From positions 1-58,259 of the forward strand of contig JAEYUC010000047.1 in assembly GCA_023433705.1 (NCBI GenBank): a DNA stretch of 58,259 bases, written 5' to 3'. Each line of letters starts with the position of its first letter. Positions within the stretch are counted from its first letter, which is position 1. Positions 47,220 to 56,096 of the stretch are shown one piece after another. The DNA is from Pseudomonadota bacterium. GTDB taxonomy: Bacteria; Pseudomonadota; Gammaproteobacteria; Steroidobacterales; Steroidobacteraceae. The notes beneath the pieces were generated by a model, which was not told the origin of the DNA, ran no database searches, and worked only from the letters and a program-made list of their open reading frames with translations. The position numbers were made by a program, and so were the translations under genes.

Positions 47220-47606
47220 ATGGCGACTCGCGGGCTGGGCAAACTCGAACTCAAGATCATGCAGGCATTGTGGGAGCGAGGCCCTTCCTCGGTCCGTGAG
47301 GTTCAAGAGAGTTTTCCTTCCAGGAAACGGCCCGCGTACACGACAGTGCAGACGGTCATGTGCCGCCTCGAGGCGAAAGGTGCGTTACGTCGCGCGAAGA
47401 AGATAAGCAACGCGCACATCTTCGAGGCGACCGTGTCGCGTGAAGCGACCCATGGACGACTCATCGATGAACTTCTCGGCCACTTCGGCGGGCGGTCCCA
47501 GCCGGTCATGGCGCATCTCATCGAGTCCGGGAAACTCACGCTCGAGGACATCAAGGACGCGGAGAAGATGCTGCTGTCGCTTGGAGAAAAGGAGCCGCGC
47601 AAGTGA
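47220..47606 (+). CDS. blaI: BlaI/MecI/CopY-family transcriptional repressor
   Basis: The 128-residue winged-helix repressor has the family opening LGKLELKIMQALWERGPSSVREVQ and the recognition helix AYTTVQTVMCRLEAKGAL near residues 40-58. A dimerisation tail follows. The BlaR-type protease would cleave within the stretch after the DNA-binding domain. The operator at 47186 lies at its promoter. Its stop overlaps the GTG of the M56 gene, so the pair is coupled. Confidence 0.92.
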   Translation: MATRGLGKLELKIMQALWERGPSSVREVQESFPSRKRPAYTTVQTVMCRLEAKGALRRAKKISNAHIFEATVSREATHGRLIDELLGHFGGRSQPVMAHLIESGKLTLEDIKDAEKMLLSLGEKEPRK

Positions 47607-48820
47607 GCTCCGCGCTGCTGGACCATCTCTGGCAATCGACCCTGTTTGCAATCGGTGCGTGGTTGCTGACTCTGGCCCTGCGAAAGAACGGTGCACATCT
47701 GCGCCATGGCGTGTGGGTGGTTGCATCCATCAAGTTCCTGGTTCCATTCTCGTGGTTGACGATGCTCGGGCAGGCGGCGCATCCCTGGGCCGGAATCGGA
47801 AGTGCCGACGTCGCGGCGCTGGTTGCGGGCACCGTACCCGCCTTCCTGGGCGCTCCCTCGCGGATGATCGAAGCCGAACCGACCCGGGTTCTCTGGACGG
47901 TAGCAACGGGGATCTGGCTCGTGGGAACCACGATGCTGTTGGTCCGCTGGTTCCTTCGATGGCGCGGTATTCGCGAAATTCTGCGCAAGGCCGCGCCGAC
48001 GCATATCGCCGCACCCATTCCAGTCAGGACATCGGCCGAACTGCGCGAACCCAGTGTCGTCGGCATCCTGCGGCCGGTCCTGCTGTTGCCGATGAACGTT
48101 TCGGCACGGCTGACCCCGCCGCAACTCGAGGCGATCGTTCGTCACGAACTGTGTCATCTGCGGCGTCGCGACAACCTGACGGCCGCGATTCACATGCTGG
48201 TCGAGGCGCTGTTCTGGTTTCACCCCCTCGTGTGGTGGATCGGCGCACGCATGCTCGAGGAGCGCGAGCGCGCCTGCGACGAGGGCGTCGTTCGGGCAGG
48301 CAGCGATCCTCGCACTTATGCCGAAGCAATTCTCCGGGTTTGCCGGTCCTATCTAGCATCGGACCTGGCATGCGTTGCCGGCGTCTCTGGCGCCGATCTG
48401 AAACTACGGTTGGAGGCAATCATGACGAGAAACGTGAAAGAGCTGGGAGGTGGCAGGCGCCTCGCGCTGGGAGTACTCGCACTCGCCGCCGCGGCGGTAC
48501 CGGTGACGATCGGACTGGCTTCGCCGGCGCAGGCGGAGGCGGGCGCATCGCAGGCTGCGAAGCCGGTCGGAAAGATAGAGCTGCTGGCCGGCAAACGCGT
48601 GAAGCTTCAGTACCAGGACGTCGACGTCCGCGGGCTCATCAGGTCGATGGGTGAGGCCGCCAACGTGAACATCCTGGTGAGCGACAAGGTCTCGGGCACC
48701 GTGACCGTGAAGCTCGCCGAGATGCCCTGGGATCAGGCGCTCGACATCATCCTGAACTCCCAGGGCCTCGTGAAGCGTGAGAAGGATGGAATCCTGTTCA
48801 TAGAACCGGCTTCCGCCTGA
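47603..48820 (+). CDS. BlaR1-like M56 metallopeptidase with a C-terminal secretin/STN-like domain
   Basis: The 405-residue membrane protein has helices near residues 15-30, 36-56 and 96-116, the M56 zinc site H181-E-L-C-H185 and a second ligand region RERACDEGVV near 222. A further helix lies near 288-306. Beyond it, residues 332-402 (KLQYQDVDVRGLIRSMGEAA, ILVSDKVSGTVTVKLAEMPW) read as the short domain found at the N-terminus of secretins and TonB-dependent receptors. A BlaR1 protein would have a penicillin-binding domain here. Function by analogy: the periplasmic domain senses a signal and the protease inactivates the repressor. It starts at GTG 47603. Confidence 0.82.
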   Translation: MSSALLDHLWQSTLFAIGAWLLTLALRKNGAHLRHGVWVVASIKFLVPFSWLTMLGQAAHPWAGIGSADVAALVAGTVPAFLGAPSRMIEAEPTRVLWTVATGIWLVGTTMLLVRWFLRWRGIREILRKAAPTHIAAPIPVRTSAELREPSVVGILRPVLLLPMNVSARLTPPQLEAIVRHELCHLRRRDNLTAAIHMLVEALFWFHPLVWWIGARMLEERERACDEGVVRAGSDPRTYAEAILRVCRSYLASDLACVAGVSGADLKLRLEAIMTRNVKELGGGRRLALGVLALAAAAVPVTIGLASPAQAEAGASQAAKPVGKIELLAGKRVKLQYQDVDVRGLIRSMGEAANVNILVSDKVSGTVTVKLAEMPWDQALDIILNSQGLVKREKDGILFIEPASA

Positions 48821-48915
48821 GGTCGGGTGTCAGCGCCGATGCATAGGCGCTGGCACCTGGCTTCGTGTTGCGGCGCGCCTCGGCACGCGTCGCGTCGAAC
48901 CATCCCCGTGAAGCT

Positions 48916-48941
48916 GCCCGCGGCACCGTCGTACCGCGGGC
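48916..48941. terminator. Bidirectional hairpin between convergent M56 and GH10 genes
   Basis: A perfect 8-bp stem GCCCGCGG/CCGCGGGC with a 10-base loop. The same stem recurs at 51985-52008. Confidence 0.6.
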
Positions 48942-48957
48942 AAGCCATGTCACGGAC

Positions 48958-50604
48958 TCAACGTCCCAGATAGTTCATCAACCACGTCATCGCCGGCCTC
49001 TGCGTGCCATTGGGCTGGATCAGCCCGCTGCCGTTGACCCACGTGCTGCCGACCACGTATCCCCAGAGCGTGATACCGACGACCGACGGATGATCGTGCA
49101 GCATCGGGAACTGGTTCCGCATGATGTTCAGCTGCTCCTGGTCGTTGGTGCGCGCGACGTCGTACTCGGTGATGTAGATAGGCAGGCCGAGCGCGGCGAC
49201 GCGATCCAGCCGCGAACGGATGTCGCTCACCGACCAGCTCTCGAGCCCGTGACCCTGCGCGCCGAGCGCATCCACCACGCCGGCCTGGACCACCGGCCGC
49301 GCCAGGTTGATGAAGGCGTCGGTGTCCCAGCTCAGAACGTTGTAGTCGTTCAGGACCAGGATCGCGTTGGGGCAGTACTGCCGCGCGAGCTGGAACGAGC
49401 GGATGATCCAGTTGTTGCCGAACGCGTTCTGCGCAAACGTGGCCGGGGCGTGACTCGGGATCGCCTCGTTCACCACGTCGATGATCTTCGTGTTCGGGTA
49501 ACGCGCGCAGAAGTCGCGGATCCATTCCTCGATCTCGGCGGCCTGCTCGGACGCGCTGAGTCCGTGGATCCAGCTGGGCGCCTGGTTACCCCAGATGAAC
49601 GTGTGCTGCTTGAACGGGATGTTGTGCTGCTGCGCGTAGTTATACGCCGCGTCGAGGCCGGCCCAGTTGTACTGATCGCGGTTCGGCTCGACCTGGCCCC
49701 ACTTGCCTTCGTTCTCCGGCGTGATCTGGTTCCAGTACTGGATGAAGTCAGACCGCACGCTGCCGTTGGTCGTGATGTTGCCGACGAAGAACGCGGGCAG
49801 TTGCGGGCCGCTGCCGCCGCCGCCGCTCACGTTTCCGAAGCCGATGACGCCGTTGCAGTGCATCCATTCGCTCAGGCTGCCGGTGCCGCAGCTCCCATTG
49901 GCCCAGACGCCCGTGTTGTAGGTCTGCGCTTCGGCCTGGCGAGTCGTGCCATTGACGGTGATGTAGTCCACCTGCACGTCACGCCCGGTCGCGTCGTTGG
50001 TGAACGCCACCGTGATGGCGCCGTTGAGGTTGGTGGAAGCGCTGTAGTTCTGGAAGCTCGTCGTCAACGTCCACGTCGCCACGTTGGTATTGTCGAGCCG
50101 CAGGCTGATGGACTCGGTGCCCGCGGTGCCACGCGCGCGAACCACGATGCTGTTGGCCGAGTTGGACACGGGTCCGTACGAGATGGCGCCGTTGCAATGC
50201 ATCCACTCGCTGTTGGAGCCGCCGCCGCATGCGCCATTGGCGTACAGCCCGGTGTTGGAGCTCTGGTTCTCCGACTGGCGTGTCTGTCCGTTGACGACGA
50301 TGTAGTCCACCTGCACGTCGCGATTCGTACCGTCGTTCGTGAACGCCACGGCGACGGTTCCGTTGAGATTCGTCGTTGCGCTGAAGCTCTGGTAGCTGGT
50401 CGTCAGCGTCCACGTGGCGACATTGCTGTTGTCGACGCGCAGCGTGATCGACTCGCCGCCGGTTGTGCCTCGGGCGCGCACAACGATAGTGTTGGAGCTT
50501 TGCGCCAATGCTTCCGCGCCGAATCCCGCGAACAGCATCGCCGCGAGGGCGATTGCCCTGAAGCGATTTCGCGCCGAAGGTCCATTCCCTGTTTCCCTGA
50601 CCAT
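48958..50604 (-). CDS. Secreted xylanase: two CBM60-like modules and GH10
   Basis: The 548-residue enzyme has a signal peptide ending EALAQ near residue 35. Two tandem modules follow (about 36-150 and 152-265), each opening with NTIVVRARG-like sequence and ending SEWMHCNG. They are roughly 70% identical by eye and resemble the calcium-dependent xylan-binding CBM60/CBM36 group. The GH10 domain (about 275-548) has KQHTFIWGNQAPSW, acid/base E380 in IIDVVNEAI and nucleophile E480 in IYITEYD. The 100-residue spacing is normal for GH10. The ATG at 50604 follows AGGAG. It would act as a surface or extracellular endo-beta-1,4-xylanase beside the GH30-GH10 enzyme. Confidence 0.9.
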   Translation of the reverse strand: MVRETGNGPSARNRFRAIALAAMLFAGFGAEALAQSSNTIVVRARGTTGGESITLRVDNSNVATWTLTTSYQSFSATTNLNGTVAVAFTNDGTNRDVQVDYIVVNGQTRQSENQSSNTGLYANGACGGGSNSEWMHCNGAISYGPVSNSANSIVVRARGTAGTESISLRLDNTNVATWTLTTSFQNYSASTNLNGAITVAFTNDATGRDVQVDYITVNGTTRQAEAQTYNTGVWANGSCGTGSLSEWMHCNGVIGFGNVSGGGGSGPQLPAFFVGNITTNGSVRSDFIQYWNQITPENEGKWGQVEPNRDQYNWAGLDAAYNYAQQHNIPFKQHTFIWGNQAPSWIHGLSASEQAAEIEEWIRDFCARYPNTKIIDVVNEAIPSHAPATFAQNAFGNNWIIRSFQLARQYCPNAILVLNDYNVLSWDTDAFINLARPVVQAGVVDALGAQGHGLESWSVSDIRSRLDRVAALGLPIYITEYDVARTNDQEQLNIMRNQFPMLHDHPSVVGITLWGYVVGSTWVNGSGLIQPNGTQRPAMTWLMNYLGR

Positions 50605-50877
50605 GTCTGATACTCCTGTGGTTTCTCGCCGCCACGTCCGTGGCGAACCGCGCACAGATTAGTCAGACGTGACCGCGGCTTCCCTACGTGGTTTACGCAA
50701 CTCCCCGGTGATGGCCCAGCCATACGTGTTTGTGCATCGCGGGCGTGGGCTAACCATATGACGCGCAGCGGCGCGGACGGCCGATGGGCTGCCATTACGG
50801 AAAGCACGTTGCCTTAGTGAAAGTGCGCTGATAGGTTGCCGGCAGAGCGCGATAGTTAGAACAAAGAGGGAGACTTC

Positions 50878-51972
50878 ATGAAGATTCGACTACGCATGTG
50901 TGCCGCTGCGCTGGGGGCCATGGCCTGCATTTCCAACGCGGGTTTCGCGGGCGCGGGGCACGACAAGCATCCTGCGAGGCATTCGGGACCGGGGAATCTG
51001 TCCGGCGAGGTCATTCCGGTCGACATCTACGATCCGCACGGCCTGGTGAGCCGCAACGGGAAACTCGTGATCATCGCGGAGGGATTCAGCTTCACCGAAG
51101 GTCCCGCCGCGGACCGTCACGGCAATGTGTATTTCACCGACCAGCCGAACGACAAGATCTACCGCTGGGATGCCGGGACCGGCAAGGTCACGCTGTTCCT
51201 CGAGGGTACCGGACGCGCCAACGGCATGATCTTCGATCTGGAGGACAACCTCATCGCCGCGGCGGACATGCACGGGGAGTTGTGGAAGATCTTCAAGGAC
51301 GGCAGCCACAAGGTGCTGATCGACAATCACCAGGGCAAATTGCTGAACGGACCGAACGACGTATGGATCAACCCCGTCAACGGCGGCATCTACCTCACGG
51401 ATCCGATTTTCCCGCGGGGTTACTGGGACGCCGGCGATCCACGCCAGCAGGGCTGGGAGCCCACGCGCTCGGAGCAGGCGCCGCAGGGCAAGGGCGGTCA
51501 CGTCTACTATCTACCGCCCGGCGCGCGGAAGATTCACCGGATGACGTCGGACGCGCTGGGATGGGAGTCCGACGCATGGCCGAATGGCGTCGTCGGCACG
51601 CCGGACGGCAAGAAGCTCTACGTCAACAAGTGGTACTACGACAATAAAGGCGGCACCTGGGTCTTCGACATCAAGGGTGACGGCACTCTCAAGAACATGC
51701 GCAAGTTCACCGACTGGGGCGGCGACGGCATGTCGATGGACGAGCGCGGAAACGTCTACATCAGCAATGGTGAAGGCGTGATGGCGTTCGATCCCGACGG
51801 CAACCACATCCTGACGATTCCGACGGGCGGTGGTGCGACCAACAACACGTTTGCGGGCCGCGACGGCAAGACCCTGTTCATCACAGGTCCCGCCGACAAG
51901 GTGACGGCGATCAGGATGAACGTGAAAGGCGCGCCCACCCGCGCGCAACCTGGCAATCCACCCAAGAAGTGA
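50878..51972 (+). CDS. SMP-30/gluconolactonase family periplasmic protein
   Basis: The 364-residue protein has a signal peptide (about residues 1-26) and a six-bladed propeller of the SMP-30 family. Landmarks are FSFTEGPAADRHGNVYFTDQ (the metal-binding Glu is in TEGPA near 76), NGPNDVWINPVNGGIYLTDP near 160, and NGVVGTPDGKKLYVNKWYYD near 240. Such enzymes hydrolyse sugar lactones; aldonolactones or glucuronolactones would fit a xylan locus, but that is inference. GGGAGA precedes the ATG. Confidence 0.85.
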   Translation: MKIRLRMCAAALGAMACISNAGFAGAGHDKHPARHSGPGNLSGEVIPVDIYDPHGLVSRNGKLVIIAEGFSFTEGPAADRHGNVYFTDQPNDKIYRWDAGTGKVTLFLEGTGRANGMIFDLEDNLIAAADMHGELWKIFKDGSHKVLIDNHQGKLLNGPNDVWINPVNGGIYLTDPIFPRGYWDAGDPRQQGWEPTRSEQAPQGKGGHVYYLPPGARKIHRMTSDALGWESDAWPNGVVGTPDGKKLYVNKWYYDNKGGTWVFDIKGDGTLKNMRKFTDWGGDGMSMDERGNVYISNGEGVMAFDPDGNHILTIPTGGGATNNTFAGRDGKTLFITGPADKVTAIRMNVKGAPTRAQPGNPPKK

Positions 51973-51984
51973 TCCGATGAATGC

Positions 51985-52008
51985 GCCCGCGGTGCAAGTG
52001 CCGCGGGC
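51985..52008. terminator. Bidirectional hairpin between convergent SMP-30 and ChaN-like genes
   Basis: A perfect stem GCCCGCGG/CCGCGGGC with an 8-base loop, followed on the plus strand by GTCCTTTCCC. Confidence 0.6.
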
Positions 52009-52055
52009 GTCCTTTCCCGACATGCGCGCCGATGCGTATCGGCATCGCCGGCGAT

Positions 52056-52901
52056 TCAGTTCTTGCCCTGCCTGTTCACGGGTACGGAAATCGTCAAACT
52101 TCCGACTTCGTATACGCCATCGAACGCGGGGTTGGTGGCTTCGAGCCGGATGCTCGGATGCTTGGGACAGTCGGCCGCGCATGCGGGGCCGAGATCGATG
52201 CTCCCGCAATCGTCAGGGGCAGGGCCGGTGCATGCCCAGGTCGTACCACCCCGATATCCCGCGTCGAGATGGATGAGACCCCAGTCCCGGATCAGATACC
52301 CCAATGGTTCGTGATCTTCGGAGCCGGGTGGAGCGTTGGTGAACGGCAAACCTTTCGTCTTGCGCGCATGCACGTTGCCGCCGAAGACTATCCAGTAGGT
52401 CGCCGCATCCTCGCCTTCACGCCTCCGCCGGATGAGGTCCGCGCTCTTCTTGTCGCGATCCGCTGACGATTCGCCCCCCAGATCGTAGGCGATGAGTTTC
52501 ATCTGGGCGCCGTCACGTGCGAGTCGTCGCATCGCCAGCAATGCGTCGCGCATCGCACCGGATGCACGGCCGTCCCGGTTGTCCGTCCAGAAGGTCGTGG
52601 CAGTCAGGACTTCAACCGCCCTGGCCTCGTCGGACTCCGAAAGGAACTGATCGAGCACGGCCTGATCCCTGGCGTCGTATTCCAGCGCCACCACGAGAGG
52701 TCGTCCGGGCTTCGCCACGTGGCAGGCCAGCGCACCGAGGAACGTGGGCGGTTCCGTCGAACCATGAAGGTCGCCGATGAAAACGCCTGGTGCGTGGAGC
52801 ACCTGTTCCACGCCGTCTATCGGACCGCACGAACCGGCTGGTGCGGGTGGGGCGCCGAGCACGAGTCCCAACGCAAGCAACGCGAACAGCCTGACTTTCA
52901 T
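52056..52901 (-). CDS. Exported ChaN/Tiki-superfamily-like protein
   Basis: The 281-residue protein has a signal peptide ending near residue 22. FIGDLHGSTEPPTFLGALACHVA near residues 40-62 and VVALEYDARDQAVLDQFL resemble ChaN and erythromycin-esterase-like proteins, whose GExH-type motif binds haem or metal; here it reads GDLHG. Several cysteines in the C-terminal third (CTGPAPDDCGSIDLGPACAADC) suggest disulfides. The ATG at 52901 follows GGAGG. Divergent from the GntR regulator. Confidence 0.62.
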   Translation of the reverse strand: MKVRLFALLALGLVLGAPPAPAGSCGPIDGVEQVLHAPGVFIGDLHGSTEPPTFLGALACHVAKPGRPLVVALEYDARDQAVLDQFLSESDEARAVEVLTATTFWTDNRDGRASGAMRDALLAMRRLARDGAQMKLIAYDLGGESSADRDKKSADLIRRRREGEDAATYWIVFGGNVHARKTKGLPFTNAPPGSEDHEPLGYLIRDWGLIHLDAGYRGGTTWACTGPAPDDCGSIDLGPACAADCPKHPSIRLEATNPAFDGVYEVGSLTISVPVNRQGKN

Positions 52902-52989
52902 GTCGCCTCCCTGACTTCCCATTCCGGTGTGCTAACTACCGGCCATTTCAACAGAGGCGGCATCGGGGCGCTTGACGAATTGCGGGAAT

Positions 52990-53009
52990 TGTATCACTGT
53001 ACCCATACA
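52990..53009. promoter_or_regulatory. Candidate operator of the YtrA-type regulator
   Basis: TGTAT-N10-ATACA is a 20-base inverted repeat 31 bases before the GTG of the GntR-family gene; a TTGACG lies just upstream (52972-52977). Autoregulation is typical of YtrA-type repressors. Confidence 0.55.
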
Positions 53010-53040
53010 CTTCAACTGATCGTTTTTCAGCAAGGCCTCA

Positions 53041-53466
53041 GTGGACATCACCATCAACCTGACCGACGGCGTGCCGATCTATCGGCAGATCGTCAACCAG
53101 ATCAAATACTTGGTGGCGTCCGGGCTGCTTCGGCCCGGTGAGGAGCTGCCACCCATCCGCACGCTGGCGCTGAAGCTCAAGGTCACGCCGAACACGATCG
53201 TGAAGGCATACGGCGAGCTCGAGGTTTCCGGCGTCATTCACAAGCGGCAGGGCTCGGGAACGTTCGTCTCCGAGGCGCGCCCGCCACAGGTGGCGCTGCG
53301 CGAACGCCGGCGCGTGATCGAGCAACGGATCGATGCGCTGCTCGCCGAAGCGCACCAGCTCAACATCTCCACGGATGAAATCCTGCGGATGGTCCGGGAA
53401 CGCAAGGCGGCGATGGAAGAGAACGCCACCGCTCCGGCGGAAGCGAAGAAAGAAGCGAATAGATAG
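53041..53466 (+). CDS. GntR-family transcriptional regulator, YtrA subfamily
   Basis: The 141-residue protein has the winged helix of GntR regulators (PIYRQIVNQIKYLVASGLLRPGEELPPIR cut at residues 12-40; TPNTIVKAYGELEVSGVIHKRQGSGTFV at 49-76). Only a short helical tail replaces a ligand-binding domain, as in YtrA. YtrA-type genes commonly control an ABC exporter directly downstream, as here. GTG start at 53041. Confidence 0.9.
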   Translation: MDITINLTDGVPIYRQIVNQIKYLVASGLLRPGEELPPIRTLALKLKVTPNTIVKAYGELEVSGVIHKRQGSGTFVSEARPPQVALRERRRVIEQRIDALLAEAHQLNISTDEILRMVRERKAAMEENATAPAEAKKEANR

Positions 53467-53503
53467 GACGCGAACTAAGACAGGCAGGAAGAGGGAGAAG
53501 AAA

Positions 53504-54409
53504 ATGGAAAAGGCAGTCGTCGAAGTAAAAGAGCTCTCGCGATCCTTCGAGCACAAGAAAGCTCTGGACGGCGTTTCGTTGCGCGCCACTCCGGGCCAGG
53601 TGTACGGGCTCGTGGGCTCCAACGGCGCAGGCAAGACCACGCTGCTCAAACACCTGCTCGGCCTGTTGCGGGCCGAGAGCGGCACGGTGCGCATCTTCGG
53701 CCTCGACCCGGTGCGCGATCCTGTCGGCGTGCTGGGCCGCGTCGGTTATCTGTCCGAGGAGCGCGAGCTGCCCGAGTGGATGCGCATCGACGAGCTGATG
53801 CGTTACACGCAGGCCTATTATCCGAACTGGGACGCGGCGTATGCGAACGAGCTGCTCGAGACGTTCGCGCTCGATCCATCCAGGAAGATCAAGGAACTCT
53901 CGAAGGGCATGCGCGCCCAGGCCGGACTGATCGCGGCGGTGGCGTATCGTCCCGAGTTGCTGATCCTCGACGAACCTTCTTCCGGTCTCGACGCGGTTGT
54001 TCGTCGCGACATCCTCGATGCGATCGTCCGCGCGGTGGCCGACGACGGACGCACGGTGATCTTTTCGTCGCACCTGCTCGACGAAGTGGAACGCATGTCG
54101 GACCACGTGACGCTGATGCACCAGGGCCGCGTGACGCTGAGCGGCGCGCTCGACGACGTGCGTCGCGACTATCAGCGCAGCCGCGTGCAGTTCGCGGAAC
54201 ACTTCGAAAATCCGCCCGAGCTCGATACCGCGCTCGCCATGGAAGGAGGCGGCCGCAGCTGGAGCGTGATCCATAGCGGATCGCCCGAGCAGTTCCGCCG
54301 CTCCGTCACGGCGCGCGGTGGTGAGGTCGTCGAGTCGCGCGATGCCACGCTCGAGGAAATCTTCCTGGCGCGAGCCGGCCGCACGCGCCAGCAGGCGGAG
54401 GCCGCATGA
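53504..54409 (+). CDS. ABC transporter ATP-binding protein
   Basis: The 301-residue ATPase has Walker A GSNGAGKTT near residue 37, the Q-loop region, signature LSKGMRAQ, Walker B LLILDEPSSGLD near 155 and the switch histidine in IFSSHLLDEV. The last 80 residues form an extra domain. The ATG at 53504 follows GAGGGAGAAG; the open frame begins earlier inside the regulator gene. Its stop overlaps the permease start. Confidence 0.92.
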   Translation: MEKAVVEVKELSRSFEHKKALDGVSLRATPGQVYGLVGSNGAGKTTLLKHLLGLLRAESGTVRIFGLDPVRDPVGVLGRVGYLSEERELPEWMRIDELMRYTQAYYPNWDAAYANELLETFALDPSRKIKELSKGMRAQAGLIAAVAYRPELLILDEPSSGLDAVVRRDILDAIVRAVADDGRTVIFSSHLLDEVERMSDHVTLMHQGRVTLSGALDDVRRDYQRSRVQFAEHFENPPELDTALAMEGGGRSWSVIHSGSPEQFRRSVTARGGEVVESRDATLEEIFLARAGRTRQQAEAA

Positions 54410-56055
54410 ACCGCGCCGCTCCCATCTTCGCGATGGTGTGGGAGAACTTGCGGCTCACGCGCGTCGAGGCCGGTCAGCGCCTCGCGCTCGGAGTCGCCGC
54501 GGGTGCCCTCGCGATGACGTTCTCCGACAACGGCGCGGCGGTGGCTTTCTGGATACTCGCCGCGACCCACTCGATGATCTGGTTCTCGATCGCGAAGCTC
54601 AACGGCGGCAAGTTCGCGGACGGGTACAAACCGGGCTTCCCGTTTCATCTCTGGTACTCGAAGCCGCTGTCCAACGCCACCTTGGTCAGCACTTTGCTCC
54701 TGTACGACGCGATCACGTGCACCGCGCTGTATCTCGTTTCCGCCGCCGCGCTTGGTTTGGCCTTCGGCCGGCCGCTGCCGCTGGCCTCGATGATCCTGAT
54801 CCTCGTGTCCTACCACTTCGCGTACGCCTGCTGTCAGTGGTCGACCCGCAGCCGGGTCGTTCAGTGGGTAGGCTCCATCGCGTTCAGCGTGCCGATGTTC
54901 TTCGTGTTGTTCAAGAACGTGGAGTCGCCGCTGAAAGTCGAGTTCTCCTGGATCGAGAACGCGGTGTTCGTCGCGATCGGCGCCGCTTCTTTCGTGCTCA
55001 CGGTCATCGGCGTGGCGCGGCAGCGCCGTGGAGAATCCACCGCATTCGAACCTCAGCGGAAGGAGCTGTCGGGCGGATTCCCGGACTGGATGATCGGCGT
55101 CTTCCGGCTCCAGTGTCCAACTAGTTCGGCGACGAAGGCGCAGGTGTGGTTCGAGCTCAAGTCGAGCGGACTGCCCGTGCTGTTGACCGGCTTCGTCATC
55201 GCGATACTGCTTCTCCAGTTGTACGCGATCAGCATTCCGATTTCGCATTTTCGAATCGTCGCCATCGCCGCGACCGTCTTCTGCGTGCCCTTTGCGCTGT
55301 TCGGGCTGGGCGGCAATGCGTTCGGCATCCGGCGCAAGCAGGGGCGCACGTATGTCAGTCCATTCGAGATGACCCATCCGTATGACACCGTGCAGTTGGT
55401 CGTGATCAAGGTGCTCGTCAGGACGGCGTGCACACTGGTCGCATTGACCGCGATCGGCGCGGGCGTGTGGGTCTCGACGTTGCTGATGAGCTATTGGAGC
55501 GATTACACCATCATCGCCAGCCAGGGTGACTTGTTGCCGAAATTGCTGCAGGCGCGGGAAAAGCTCACGAGCCTCGCGGCGGGGTTGTCCCCGGCTGAAT
55601 ACGGTTGGGCGGTGTTCTTCGCCATCGTCACCATCACCGCGGTGATCGCCTGGCGCGCCTCCCAGGAGGCGATGCGGGCGCGCCATCCGCGCCTGCTGTT
55701 GACGGTGCAGTGGCTGCCGGTCGCCTGGTCGATCGTGCTCCTGCTCACGGTCACGGCCGAGCGCAACGGCATCGTGCCGGAAACTTTGCCGCGAAATTTC
55801 GCGGTGGGAACGTTCTGGGTGTCCGGGATCGCGATCGTGCTCGCCATCGGCTATCTCGCCTGGAAAGGATTCGCAGAGCGAGTCCTGACCACCCGCTACG
55901 CGATCGGTGTCCTCGCGATCACGGCGGCATTCGGCGCGGCTTCGTGGGTCGGGACATCCGTGCCGAATTTCCTCGGGATCACGTACCTGTCCCTGGGCGT
56001 CCTGCTGGTCGGAGTCCTGCCGCCCTGGGCGCTCAGCCGCGCACGGCATTCATGA
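54406..56055 (+). CDS. ABC transporter permease
   Basis: The 549-residue membrane protein has about twelve hydrophobic segments, for example FVIAILLLQLYAISIPI and a run at 460-545. It overlaps the ATPase gene by four bases (ATGA). It is probably the membrane partner of that ATPase, moving an unidentified substrate, possibly an antimicrobial peptide as for other YtrA-controlled systems. Confidence 0.8.
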   Translation: MNRAAPIFAMVWENLRLTRVEAGQRLALGVAAGALAMTFSDNGAAVAFWILAATHSMIWFSIAKLNGGKFADGYKPGFPFHLWYSKPLSNATLVSTLLLYDAITCTALYLVSAAALGLAFGRPLPLASMILILVSYHFAYACCQWSTRSRVVQWVGSIAFSVPMFFVLFKNVESPLKVEFSWIENAVFVAIGAASFVLTVIGVARQRRGESTAFEPQRKELSGGFPDWMIGVFRLQCPTSSATKAQVWFELKSSGLPVLLTGFVIAILLLQLYAISIPISHFRIVAIAATVFCVPFALFGLGGNAFGIRRKQGRTYVSPFEMTHPYDTVQLVVIKVLVRTACTLVALTAIGAGVWVSTLLMSYWSDYTIIASQGDLLPKLLQAREKLTSLAAGLSPAEYGWAVFFAIVTITAVIAWRASQEAMRARHPRLLLTVQWLPVAWSIVLLLTVTAERNGIVPETLPRNFAVGTFWVSGIAIVLAIGYLAWKGFAERVLTTRYAIGVLAITAAFGAASWVGTSVPNFLGITYLSLGVLLVGVLPPWALSRARHS

Positions 56056-56096
56056 ACTACAACTAACTAACCCCGTTCCGTGGTAAGAGGTCTCAC

